Below, piece after piece: positions 1 to 5,974 of a DNA stretch of 5,974 nt (positions are counted from its first letter, which is position 1; each line of letters starts with the position of its first letter). The position numbers and the translations under genes are program-made. The notes beneath the pieces were generated by a model that did not search any database, was not told where the DNA came from, and worked only from the letters and a program-made list of their open reading frames with translations. Origin of the DNA: Gammaproteobacteria bacterium UBA7376 (lineage in GTDB: Bacteria; Pseudomonadota; Gammaproteobacteria; Pseudomonadales; Azotimanducaceae); the NCBI GenBank assembly GCA_002470275.1, contig DKNY01000043.1, positions 13,513 to 19,486 of the forward strand. Direction: 5' to 3'.

Positions 1-14
1 TAAACGTTAGACAT

Positions 15-20
15 TATGAT
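15..20 (+). promoter_or_regulatory. Possible -10 hexamer (TATGAT)
   Basis: TATGAT matches the sigma-70 -10 consensus at five of six positions and lies in an AT-rich patch. The matching -35 element would lie before position 1, so the call rests on one hexamer only. If it is real, the transcript would carry a leader of about 260 nucleotides before the first gene. Confidence 0.15.
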
Positions 21-76
21 TTTTTAGAGACAGATGAGGATTGTTAGGTTATGGCTATCTCAAGCAGAGTCTAGCT

Positions 77-116
77 GTTAGGCGAGATTTGCGGACGCAG
101 AGGGCGAACCGCTAAC
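77..116 (+). repeat. Interrupted inverted repeat, weak hairpin
   Basis: GTTA (77-80) can pair with TAAC (113-116), and GCGG (91-94) with CCGC (109-112). The left arm carries a 10-base bulge, and 14 bases form the loop. The pairing is short and could be chance. It is not followed by a T run, so it is not an intrinsic terminator. Confidence 0.2.
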
Positions 117-128
117 CGAAGCCGAGTG

Positions 129-215
129 AGCAACAAAAAAGAGCAATAGGGCAATAGAGAAAGGGAAACAAGCAGAAAGAAAAAAAAGAACCGCAAAAAG
201 CGTTGAGGAGAACGC
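129..215 (+). other. A/G-rich leader tract
   Basis: This stretch is almost free of T and consists mainly of A and G, with A runs of 6 to 8 bases. It contains an adjacent duplication of GCAATAG (143-149 and 151-157). It lies within the presumed untranslated leader, about 75 to 160 bases before the first start codon. Such a tract would give an unstructured mRNA leader. Any regulatory meaning is inference. Confidence 0.4.
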
Positions 216-274
216 CAGGGCAGCAATCACCTCTCGGGGTCAGCACGCAAGCTGGCGCCGATAAGAGATAGGCC

Positions 275-280
275 AGGGGG
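275..280 (+). promoter_or_regulatory. Ribosome binding site of the small membrane protein gene
   Basis: AGGGGG ends eight bases before the ATG at 289, a normal Shine-Dalgarno spacing. It supports 289 as the start codon. Confidence 0.55.
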
Positions 281-288
281 ATTGGGGT

Positions 289-798
289 ATGCAGTATTCA
301 GTGTGGTTATCGGCAGGCTTCGTGGTGGCAGTCGCCCTGGTGATGTTCTGGCTGCAACAGCCAAACTCGTCAGAACCCACAGCCAGCAGCCAACTCACCT
401 CATCTACTCAGAATAAACGCCCTGCCGCCTGGGCCAAAGATCGCGTCAGCGGTTTTGAAGAAAGCGCCTTTGATCAACCAAACACCCAAGACCCGGCTAC
501 CAGGCAGCGTGCCATGCATCAACTCATCGACGAGCTTGAGGCACTAGCAGAGCCTATCGATGAGGCCACCGTTGCAGCCGACGCCGCATCCACCCTCGAG
601 CTAGAACGTCTCACCGCTGAAGCCGACGCGCTGATCGCGCAAATGGACCAGCGGCTGGCCGCTGAAGACATCACTGTTCCCGACCCATTGGCGAGCATTT
701 CAGAGGAAGAGTTGGCGCGTATCAACGAGATACCCGAATTCAAGGCCGCCTTGGAAAGAGAGTCGGAACTGGAAGAACGACTGGAGGCACTCCAATGA
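289..798 (+). CDS. Small membrane-anchored acidic helical protein of unknown function
   Basis: I do not recognise a family for this 169-residue protein. Residues about 5-22 form one hydrophobic segment without a clear signal-peptidase motif, so it reads as an N-terminal membrane anchor with the rest outside the cytoplasm. A Ser/Thr/Gln/Pro-rich linker follows (about 25-45). From residue about 72 to the end the sequence is rich in Glu, Ala and Leu and looks helical, with coiled-coil character at 74-127 and again at 138-169. It has no Cys and no visible catalytic motif. The start at 289 has a good Shine-Dalgarno sequence. Its stop codon (796-798) overlaps the next gene's ATG (795-797) as ATGA, so the two are almost certainly one operon with coupled translation. 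A role as partner, chaperone, anchor or immunity factor for the large downstream Rhs/SpvB protein is possible from context alone. Confidence 0.8.
   Translation: MQYSVWLSAGFVVAVALVMFWLQQPNSSEPTASSQLTSSTQNKRPAAWAKDRVSGFEESAFDQPNTQDPATRQRAMHQLIDELEALAEPIDEATVAADAASTLELERLTAEADALIAQMDQRLAAEDITVPDPLASISEEELARINEIPEFKAALERESELEERLEALQ
783..787 (+). promoter_or_regulatory. Ribosome binding site of the large Rhs/SpvB gene, inside the upstream gene
   Basis: GGAGG lies within the last codons of the upstream gene, seven bases before the ATG at 795. It supports 795 as the start and, together with the ATGA overlap, indicates translational coupling. Confidence 0.65.
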
Positions 799-1427
799 AC
801 GGCAAACCGCAAGACCGCTACCCCTATCAGGCATCACCAGAAGCCGCGAGTCAGCAACCACCTACTCGCGCTGCTAATCGCCAGGGGCTTCCGTCTCCAT
901 TCCGCCACCTACAGCACCTTCTGTTGCCGTTGCTTCTGGGCTGGGGCGCGATGGCGACCGCCCAAGAGTTAGGCACAACCCCAGGAGAACTTAGCGTCAA
1001 CAGCGGTGCCGCTAGCTACACGATTCCCATCGCCGTACCGCCAGGCGTTGCGGGCATGGAACCGGCGCTTTCCCTAGTGGTGGATACCTCCGGCCGAAAT
1101 GGCCTAGCGGGGCTGGGCGGCAGTATTGACGGGCTGTCGGTGATCAGCCGCTGTCCGGCCAGCATCGACGTGGACGGCCATGCGGGCAGTATTGCATTAG
1201 ATAGATCTGATCATTTCTGTCTGGACGGGCAGCGCCTAATCCTTGCAACGGGTACTCAGAGCAGGCATGGCAGCCTTTATCAACCTGAGGTGACGAACCT
1301 ATCCCGGGTGGAGGCCAAGGGCAACGCGGGAGAGGGCCCAGCTTGGTTTGAGGTGCGCACCAAGGCCGGCCTGCGGATGCAGTACGGAAGCACGACAAAT
1401 GCCAGGGTCAAGGGCCCAGCAATCTGA
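795..1427 (+). CDS. Piece 1: signal peptide and start of SpvB-like domain
   Basis: This 210-residue frame begins with an unusually long polar N-region (residues 1-40). A hydrophobic core (about 41-53, rich in Leu) follows, and then a likely signal peptidase I site after Ala-Thr-Ala (residue 56, before Gln-Glu). No lipobox Cys is present. After cleavage comes the hallmark opening of SpvB-type proteins: a strand with Ser-Tyr-Thr-Ile-Pro-Ile, then a Pro-Pro-Gly, then a segment with Pro-Ala-Leu-Ser-Leu and a Gly-rich Gly-Leu-Gly-Gly. Further on, GLRMQYG is also typical of the family. The frame ends at TGA 1425-1427, but family-like sequence resumes at once in the next frame (AWAVNRIQDTLGN), so the stop reflects a frame break and not the natural end. 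The last four or five residues before the stop are probably out of frame. Confidence 0.8.
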   Translation: MNGKPQDRYPYQASPEAASQQPPTRAANRQGLPSPFRHLQHLLLPLLLGWGAMATAQELGTTPGELSVNSGAASYTIPIAVPPGVAGMEPALSLVVDTSGRNGLAGLGGSIDGLSVISRCPASIDVDGHAGSIALDRSDHFCLDGQRLILATGTQSRHGSLYQPEVTNLSRVEAKGNAGEGPAWFEVRTKAGLRMQYGSTTNARVKGPAI

Positions 1428-2223
1428 GATCATCGCCTGGGCAGTCAATCGCATCCAGGATACGTTAGGCAACGCCATCGAATTCACCTACCACGCCAAC
1501 CACTATGCCGGCGAACATTACCCGGTCAGGGTCAGCTATGGGGGCAACAGCGTTGAATTTCTCTATGAGGAGCACCCCATCCACCTGATCGGCTATGGTT
1601 TGGGCCTGTCCCAAATCAGGACCCAGCGGCTGTCCTCAGTCCAGGTCAGGGCCGGTGGTAAAATCGTACGCAGCTACCAGCTAAGCTATGCTCCAGCCGA
1701 TGATCTGAGCCCAAGCCGTTTGACGGAGGTCAGCTTGTGCGATGCCGCTAACCGATGCCTGCGGCCAGTGAAATTCGCCTGGGGCGGGCAAGATGCCGTA
1801 GGCAACGCGCTACGCTCGGATTCGCTGGACGTGGGTAACCGTAACGATTTTTTTCTAGAGCACGAGGATACGGGCCTGCTCCCATCCTCATACTGGAATA
1901 AAAACCACCCCCGAAGCTTCGGTGACTTTAATGGCGACGGCCAACTAGATCTCGTGGGTTTTTCAAAATACGGCGTTCAAATCGCCTTGGGCAATGAGAC
2001 GGGCGCCTTTTCCGGCAGCCAAACAACACCCTACTTCCCGTTGAGCAGCGAAAGAAGTGGCTGGGGCAAAATCAAAAATGACCGACTGGTTCACCCACTT
2101 CTATTAGGCGATGTCAATGGGGATGGCCTCACGGATGTGGTGGGGGGTGAGGGAGAACTATGTTCAGGTTGGCCTTGGCGCCTCGGGCACCATCAGTCAA
2201 CCTCAAACTTTCCTGCGAACTGA
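1348..2223 (+). CDS. Piece 2: rest of SpvB-like domain and first two calcium-loop repeats
   Basis: The meaningful part runs from about 1417 to about 2142; the ATG at 1348 is only the first Met in this frame and is not a credible start, because 1348-1416 overlaps piece 1. The piece opens with the SpvB-family stretch AWAVNRIQDTLGNAIEFTY. It continues through a strand-rich region (SYQLSY, LTEVSLCDA) to the first FG-GAP/VCBS-type loops, DFNGDGQLD (1924-1950) and DVNGDGLTD (2110-2136). These Asp/Asn/Gly loops bind calcium between propeller blades in related folds. After the G6 tract at 2142-2147 this frame turns into non-family sequence and stops at 2221-2223. Confidence 0.75.
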   Translation: MRCAPRPACGCSTEARQMPGSRAQQSEIIAWAVNRIQDTLGNAIEFTYHANHYAGEHYPVRVSYGGNSVEFLYEEHPIHLIGYGLGLSQIRTQRLSSVQVRAGGKIVRSYQLSYAPADDLSPSRLTEVSLCDAANRCLRPVKFAWGGQDAVGNALRSDSLDVGNRNDFFLEHEDTGLLPSSYWNKNHPRSFGDFNGDGQLDLVGFSKYGVQIALGNETGAFSGSQTTPYFPLSSERSGWGKIKNDRLVHPLLLGDVNGDGLTDVVGGEGELCSGWPWRLGHHQSTSNFPAN

Positions 2224-2311
2224 GGGTAGAGAGGAAGTAGTCTATATCTATGGTAACGGCGATATCGAGGAGGACTTTGTTTCCCCCCCCTATTTCCGGG
2301 CTTTTCCTTAG
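2111..2311 (+). CDS. Piece 3: short in-between segment of the propeller region
   Basis: Only about 2148-2282 is the genuine reading. Just after the G6 tract it continues piece 2 with ENYVQVGLGASG, which is the strand expected after a calcium loop, and it runs through an acidic stretch to FVSPP. The C8 tract at 2283-2290 then throws it out of frame, and it stops at TAG 2309-2311. The ATG at 2111 lies inside the preceding calcium loop and is not a start. On its own this segment would not make a functional product. Confidence 0.65.
   Translation: MSMGMASRMWWGVRENYVQVGLGASGTISQPQTFLRTEGREEVVYIYGNGDIEEDFVSPPYFRAFP
2142..2147 (+). other. G6 tract at the second frame break
   Basis: Six G residues lie directly after the second calcium loop. 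With five, the reading DVVGVRENYVQVGLG is continuous from piece 2 into piece 3. This is one candidate position for slipped-strand length change or for a base-calling error. Confidence 0.7.
2283..2290 (+). other. C8 tract at the third frame break
   Basis: Eight C residues sit where piece 3 must pass to piece 4. With nine (or six) the reading is continuous: FVSPPLFPGFSLGADQ. This is the longest G or C run in the window and the strongest candidate for length variation. Confidence 0.75.
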
Positions 2312-5300
2312 GAGCGGACCAGGTAAGCCTTAGTGATATCAATGGCGATGGTCGTGCCGACCTCGTAGCGCTCTCATCAGGGAGCATTCATATCGCTTTT
2401 TCAAGAGGCGACCATTTTACACCCTTTGTAAGGATGCATTCCTTTTTACATGCCTCATCTGGCTGGACCAAGGAGAAGCACCAGCGATTTATTGCGGACC
2501 TTAACGGCGACGGCCGAGGCGATTTCCTGGGCATCAAGGGTGGCAAAGTGTATTCCCTTCTTTATCAGGATGGCGAATATCGTGAAATAGGAGGGGCAAG
2601 GTCCCTATTTTTTTCGACCAGCCCGGATAACCATCTTGAACACCCCACGACTCTTGGAGATGTAAACGGAAATGGCGCCCTGGACCTTGTTTATTTTGCT
2701 TCCGGCGGCGTTCGAATCGCAATGGGTCGGGGTGACGGGTCCTTTCGAGTTCTTTCGGAGACCACTATCGAACCGGTTTGGGGTGATTTTGATTCTGAAA
2801 CGATGAATGATGAACCTGAACAAGAGCAAATCAGGACTAGCTATACCGTACTTACCCACTTTGGTGAGTCACAACGTTGGGAAAACGAGGATCATATTCG
2901 CACCCTGGCTGATGTGAATGGCGACGGGCGTGCGGATATCGTGGGGTTCAAAGACAACAGAGTGTATATCGCCCTGGCCCAGCCCCTGCAGCTCCGTGGC
3001 AATGTGCTTACAACCGAACCGATGCGAAATGGCATTGTAAGCCGAGAAATCTTTAAATACCCGACGAGCCATGACCTTGGCTTTACCGGGTCCTCATGGG
3101 ACGTAGAAGAAAACCCGCGCATGCTGGCGGATATTGATGGCAACGGCTCTGCAGATGTCATCGGCTTCAGCAGATCCGGGATGCGCATCGCCCGCAATCG
3201 CTATACCCCCCACCCTCCCAGACTTGTGGCGATCACCGAGGGTTTTGACCTAACGACGGAAATCACCTATGCCCAGCTATCGGATACGTCGGTGTATACC
3301 CCTGAGGGCGAAGCCAGCTACCCCGAACTGCCCATCAAAAATGCACCCATGTTTCTGGTGTCCCAGGTGCAGACCGAAGACGGTCAAGGCGGCAGGCTAC
3401 AAACACGCTATCGTTATGGTGGGCTGCGTGCCCGACTGCACGGCCGTGGCTCCCTGGGCTTTGCCTGGACCGAGACCGAGGAGACCACCAGCGGAAGGAA
3501 AGCCCGGGTGGAGTACGCCCAAACCTTCCCCTATCTGGGCCTGCCCAAGAAAACCACGCAGTGGGTGGGCACCCGAAAAATATCTGAAACTACCAATACT
3601 TTAGCCAAGCGCAGTCAGTTAAGTAATAACAAGATTTATTTCCCCTATGTAGCTCGGAGCGAAGAGCGACGGTGGGACTTGGAGGGCGGCTTACTCACTA
3701 CTATCACGCGCAAGAACAGCGCCCTAGACGACTACGGCAATTTCCGCCAGGTAGAGGTCACCACTGAAGGTGGGGGGCAATCGTTCACCCAGGTGACCAC
3801 CAGTGAATTCGCGAATGATCCGGACCAGTGGCTCCTGGCTCGGCTGAAAAGCGTCCGCGTGGAACACCTGGGGTATGGGTCATCCTTGGTCAGAACGTCG
3901 AGGTTTAGGTACGACCACAAGACCGGCCTGCTGTTCAAAGAAGTCATTCAGCCCGGACATGCCAACGCCCTAACCAAGCAGTACCAACACGACCGCTACG
4001 GCAACGTGATCAAGACCGGCCTAACGGGCCGGGGCCTATCCGGGCGTCTCACCCAGTCCGGATATGATCCCCAGGGGAGGTTTGCTACCCGGTTGACCAA
4101 CGCCTTGGACCAACAGGAGCATCGTGAATACGATGCTCGCTTTGGCGTGATGACCCGCCTGACCGGCCCCAACGGGTTAGAGACCACTTGGTCTTACGAC
4201 AGTTTTGGCTGTACAACGGCCGAACAGCGTGCCGATGGCACCCAGACCACCTGGAGTAGAAACTGGGTTCGTAGCTGCAAGGCGCCTCACCCAGAGGCCA
4301 TTTGGTGTCTGCGCGTCAAGGCCGATGGCGCTGGGCTCGCCAACACCCAGTTCGACAAATACGGTCGCGAGGTTAGGAAAGTTGCCACAAGCTTTGATGG
4401 TCGCTATAGCTTGGTAGACAAGCAGTATGATCGGCTGGGCCGACAAACCCACGCCAGCCAACCCTATTTCGAAGACAGTCAGCCAAGCTGGACGATCAGC
4501 GAATACGACGCCCTTGACCGGGTGGTCAAGGTGACCACCCCAGGACCTAGGGGCTACCGTATCTCCGTGACCACCGAATACGCGGGCATGGCTACCACGG
4601 TGACCAATCCCAAGGGTGAGCGCAAAACGACGACCACGGATGTTCTTGGCCGGGTGCTCAAAGTCGTTGAACTCCTTGGCGCAACAGTGGCCTACGACTA
4701 TGACGCGGTGGGCAATCTTGTGAAGACTGTCGACCCAAAAGGCGCGATTACCACGCTAAGTTACAACGTGCTGGGACATAAAACCGCCATGAACGACCCG
4801 GCTATGGGTGCCTGGCGGTATGGCTATAACGCGGCAGGTGAACTGACCTCACAGATCGACGCCAAGGGTCAGAAAACCCGCATGACCTATGATGCCCTGG
4901 GCCGCTTGGTCTCGCGTCACGATGCCGAAGGCACAAGCACCTGGCAATATGACACGGCGCCCAATGGGGTCGGCAAACTCGCCAAGGTCTCCAGTCAAAA
5001 CGCCTTCAGCAGAGAGCATCGTTACGACTCCAAGGGCCGCCCCTCGGAAACCCAAACGCGAATCGACGGCAAAACCTTCTCCCAACAGGTTGAATATGAC
5101 GCTGTGAGCCGGGTTGCGACCGTTAAACATCCTATGGGGTTCCAGGTTAAACATGACTACAACGAGCATGGTTATCTATTGGCCGTCAAAAGCCCCAAAG
5201 GATTGATCCAGGACTATGAGCGGCGACATATCCAGGGATTGATGACTAAGACACTAGATCGCATCAACGAGCTGCAAAAAAAGGCTGATGAGCAAAATAG

Positions 5301-5974
5301 GAAGGCAGCTTTGTATCGCTCTAAGGCGCAGCGGTACAAATACTTCGCGTACGAATTCGGCACCGATGCCCGTGACAGGAGGATAGAAGGGTTAATCAAC
5401 CAAGCCTCGGCGAGGGTCAACGGGCGTAGGGCCGAGCTAGAAAGACGAGAAGCTTTAACCGATCAAGCTGCTGCGAACAGAGAAAAGGCCACAGCGGATA
5501 GTTTCAAGCCGAGGATCGCATGGCTGCGCGGGGCTGCTGACATCAATCAGGCCAATGCCGCTAGCAAGCTCAGCCAGGCTCACCACCTGGACCATCAGGC
5601 CAACCTATTAGAGCGCGAAGCGAGTAGTGATCGGTCAGCCGCCGTTCGTCAATACGAAGAGGGGCGGAAGGACAGCCTAGCCGCAGTTCAGTTATTTGCG
5701 GCTGCGGCGCGACTCAACGCCATCGCGGTTAAGTTGGAGGGCCAAGCACGTTATTGGCAGACCCAGACCAATATTCGATATAACACGCTAAAACAGGTTG
5801 GTGGTGGGGTACGTTGTTTTAATTTCTGGGGCAGCTGGGGAAGACGTTTCTGTTACGACCTTGACGCAATAATGCGCAGGTCCTACGAGTATGCAGCACA
5901 AAATGCGCGTAACTACGTCTATCAGGCACGAAGCTACCGATTTCAGGCGGTCGCCCAACAAGCCGAAGCAACCC
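2290..5974 (+). CDS. Piece 4: propeller repeats 3-7, TcdB middle-like domain, RHS repeats, helical region (3' partial)
   Basis: This frame is open from the C8 tract to the window edge. The first ATG is at 2434, but family sequence begins before it (SLSDINGDGRADLV), so 2434 is not the true start. Calcium loops begin at 2335, 2497, 2659, 2911 and 3130. A region like the TcdB middle/N-terminal domain follows (about 3205-3560), recognisable by ITYAQLSDTSVYTP, YRYGGLRARLHGRGSLGF and YAQTFPYLGLP. RHS/YD repeats occupy about 3910-5220, with repeated YDxxGR and YGNxxK units such as YDALGRLVSRHDAEGT and YDYDAVGNLVKTVDPKG. From about 5221 the sequence changes abruptly to an Ala/Gln/Arg/Glu-rich helical stretch that continues off the end. 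The RHS core ending and any C-terminal toxin are not visible. Confidence 0.85.
3910..5220 (+). repeat. RHS/YD repeat array
   Basis: The protein carries many degenerate repeats of about 20 residues, with Tyr-Asp, Gly-Arg and Gly-Asn units, the signature of the RHS shell. Clear units include YDHKTGLL, HDRYGNVIKTG, FDKYGREVRK, YDRLGRQTH, YDALDRVVKV, YDAVGNLVKT, YDALGRLVSR, YDSKGRPSET and YDAVSRVATV. The repeat is at the protein level and is diverged in DNA. It ends abruptly near 5220. Confidence 0.85.
5221..5974 (+). other. Region coding a helical, coiled-coil-like insertion (part of the large gene)
   Basis: About 250 codons of the large gene here encode a sequence rich in Ala, Gln, Arg, Glu and Leu, with little Pro and few beta-type residues, unlike the Tyr/Gly/Thr-rich RHS array just before it. 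It looks like several long helices. Two Cys codons (5815-5817 and 5851-5853) flank a Gly/Trp loop of 11 residues, which could be the tip of a helical hairpin closed by a disulphide in an exported protein. Helical inserts near this point of the RHS shell may occur in relatives, but I cannot confirm that here. Confidence 0.6.

Larger units (their letters stand above)
1..288 (+). other. Non-coding leader upstream of the two-gene unit
   Basis: I see no convincing gene in this stretch; all forward frames are interrupted by stops and nothing resembles a known RNA. It contains three GTTAGRY heptamers, a weak interrupted palindrome at 77-116, an 8-bp tandem repeat near 143-158 and an A/G-rich tract. 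It probably contains the 5' untranslated region of the downstream pair and possibly its promoter, but no clear pair of -35 and -10 boxes stands out. A TATGAT hexamer at 15-20 resembles a -10 box, but its -35 would fall outside the window. Confidence 0.6.
1924..3156 (+). repeat. Seven FG-GAP/VCBS-type calcium-loop repeats
   Basis: Loops of the form D-x-[N/D]-G-[D/N]-G-x-x-D start at 1924, 2110, 2335, 2497, 2659, 2911 and 3130, each followed by a hydrophobic strand such as LVGF or IVGF. Spacing is 162 to 252 bases (54 to 84 codons). The periodicity fits blades of a beta-propeller, as in the SpvB/TcB part of Tc toxins. The first two loops are in the frame of piece 2 and the other five in piece 4. 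Confidence 0.8.
795..5974 (+). pseudogene. SpvB/TcdB-type RHS-repeat exported protein gene; frame broken three times, 3' end outside window
   Basis: Read across frames, 795-5974 is one gene of at least about 1,726 codons. Domain order by restored residue number: signal peptide 1-56; SpvB-like N-terminal domain about 60-350; seven FG-GAP/VCBS-like calcium loops about 377-788; TcdB middle-like domain about 800-925; RHS/YD repeats about 1040-1475; helical Ala-rich region about 1476 to the window edge. This is the architecture of secreted Rhs proteins related to the B component of Tc toxins, in which the RHS repeats build a hollow shell around a C-terminal cargo. The cargo end is not in the window. 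Three one-base frame changes (near 1412-1417, at 2142-2147 and at 2283-2290) interrupt it, all at G or C runs. The remaining 3.7 kb is open. It may be a pseudogene, a phase-variable gene or an intact gene with sequencing errors; the sequence alone does not decide. The four pieces are described separately. Confidence 0.75.

Noticed and set aside
77..116. Intrinsic terminator or riboswitch in the leader
   Set aside because: The stem is short and bulged and lacks a following T run; no riboswitch core was recognised.
519..812. Open frame of 97 codons on the minus strand
   Set aside because: It lies opposite the Glu/Ala-rich coding strand of the small membrane protein, is Ser-rich low complexity, and has no ribosome binding site or family resemblance.
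2142..2290. Programmed ribosomal frameshifting as the explanation of the frame changes
   Set aside because: Two +1-type and one -1-type changes would all be needed in one message, and I see no classic slippery heptamer with a following strong structure. Indels at homopolymers explain them more simply.
3269..3604. Plus-strand open frame of 111 codons in another frame
   Set aside because: It is Pro/Arg/Cys-rich, out of frame with the TcdB middle-like sequence that continues unbroken across the same bases.
4849..5169. Open frame of 106 codons on the minus strand, and similar ones at 4177-4461 and 2892-3197
   Set aside because: They mirror the clearly coding RHS and propeller frame on the plus strand and show no domain features of their own.
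1..5974. CRISPR array, tRNA, rRNA or insertion sequence
   Set aside because: No regularly spaced identical repeats, no cloverleaf, no rRNA-like stretch, and no transposase-like frame or terminal inverted repeats were seen.

Overview
The window holds one two-gene, plus-strand transcription unit of a Rhs/Tc-toxin type from what looks like a Gram-negative bacterium. A gammaproteobacterium is my best guess. The grounds are moderately high GC by eye, a signal-peptide-bearing SpvB/TcdB-middle/RHS protein of the kind common in environmental gammaproteobacteria, and Shine-Dalgarno starts. No species can be named from this sequence alone.

Layout: positions 1-288 are non-coding leader. They hold three GTTAGRY heptamers (6-12, 43-49, 77-83), a small possible hairpin (77-116) and a strongly A/G-rich stretch (about 129-215). 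A 169-residue protein with an N-terminal membrane segment and an acidic helical tail follows at 289-798. Its stop codon overlaps, as ATGA, the start of a very large gene at 795, which runs to the window end without stopping (at least about 1,726 codons).

The large gene encodes, in order: a Sec-type signal peptide, a SpvB-like N-terminal domain, seven FG-GAP/VCBS-type calcium-loop repeats (DxNGDGxxD-like), a TcdB middle/N-terminal-like domain, a series of RHS/YD repeats, and an unusual helical, Ala/Gln/Arg/Glu-rich stretch of about 250 residues where more RHS repeats would be expected. The C-terminal part, including the end of the RHS shell and any toxin tip, lies beyond position 5974.

As read here the large gene is not in one frame. 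Homology-like sequence moves from frame 0 (795-~1411) to frame 1 (~1417-2142), to frame 2 (~2148-2282), and back to frame 1 (2290-5974). Each break is repaired by one base, and each falls at or near a G or C run: GGGCCC at 1412-1417, G6 at 2142-2147, C8 at 2283-2290. The gene is therefore a decaying pseudogene, a phase-variable locus, or a victim of homopolymer sequencing errors. The 3.7 kb after the last break is clean.

Working model (inference): the small membrane-anchored protein is translationally coupled to the large exported Rhs/SpvB protein and may serve as its partner, chaperone or anchor. No transposase, tRNA, rRNA or CRISPR array was seen.
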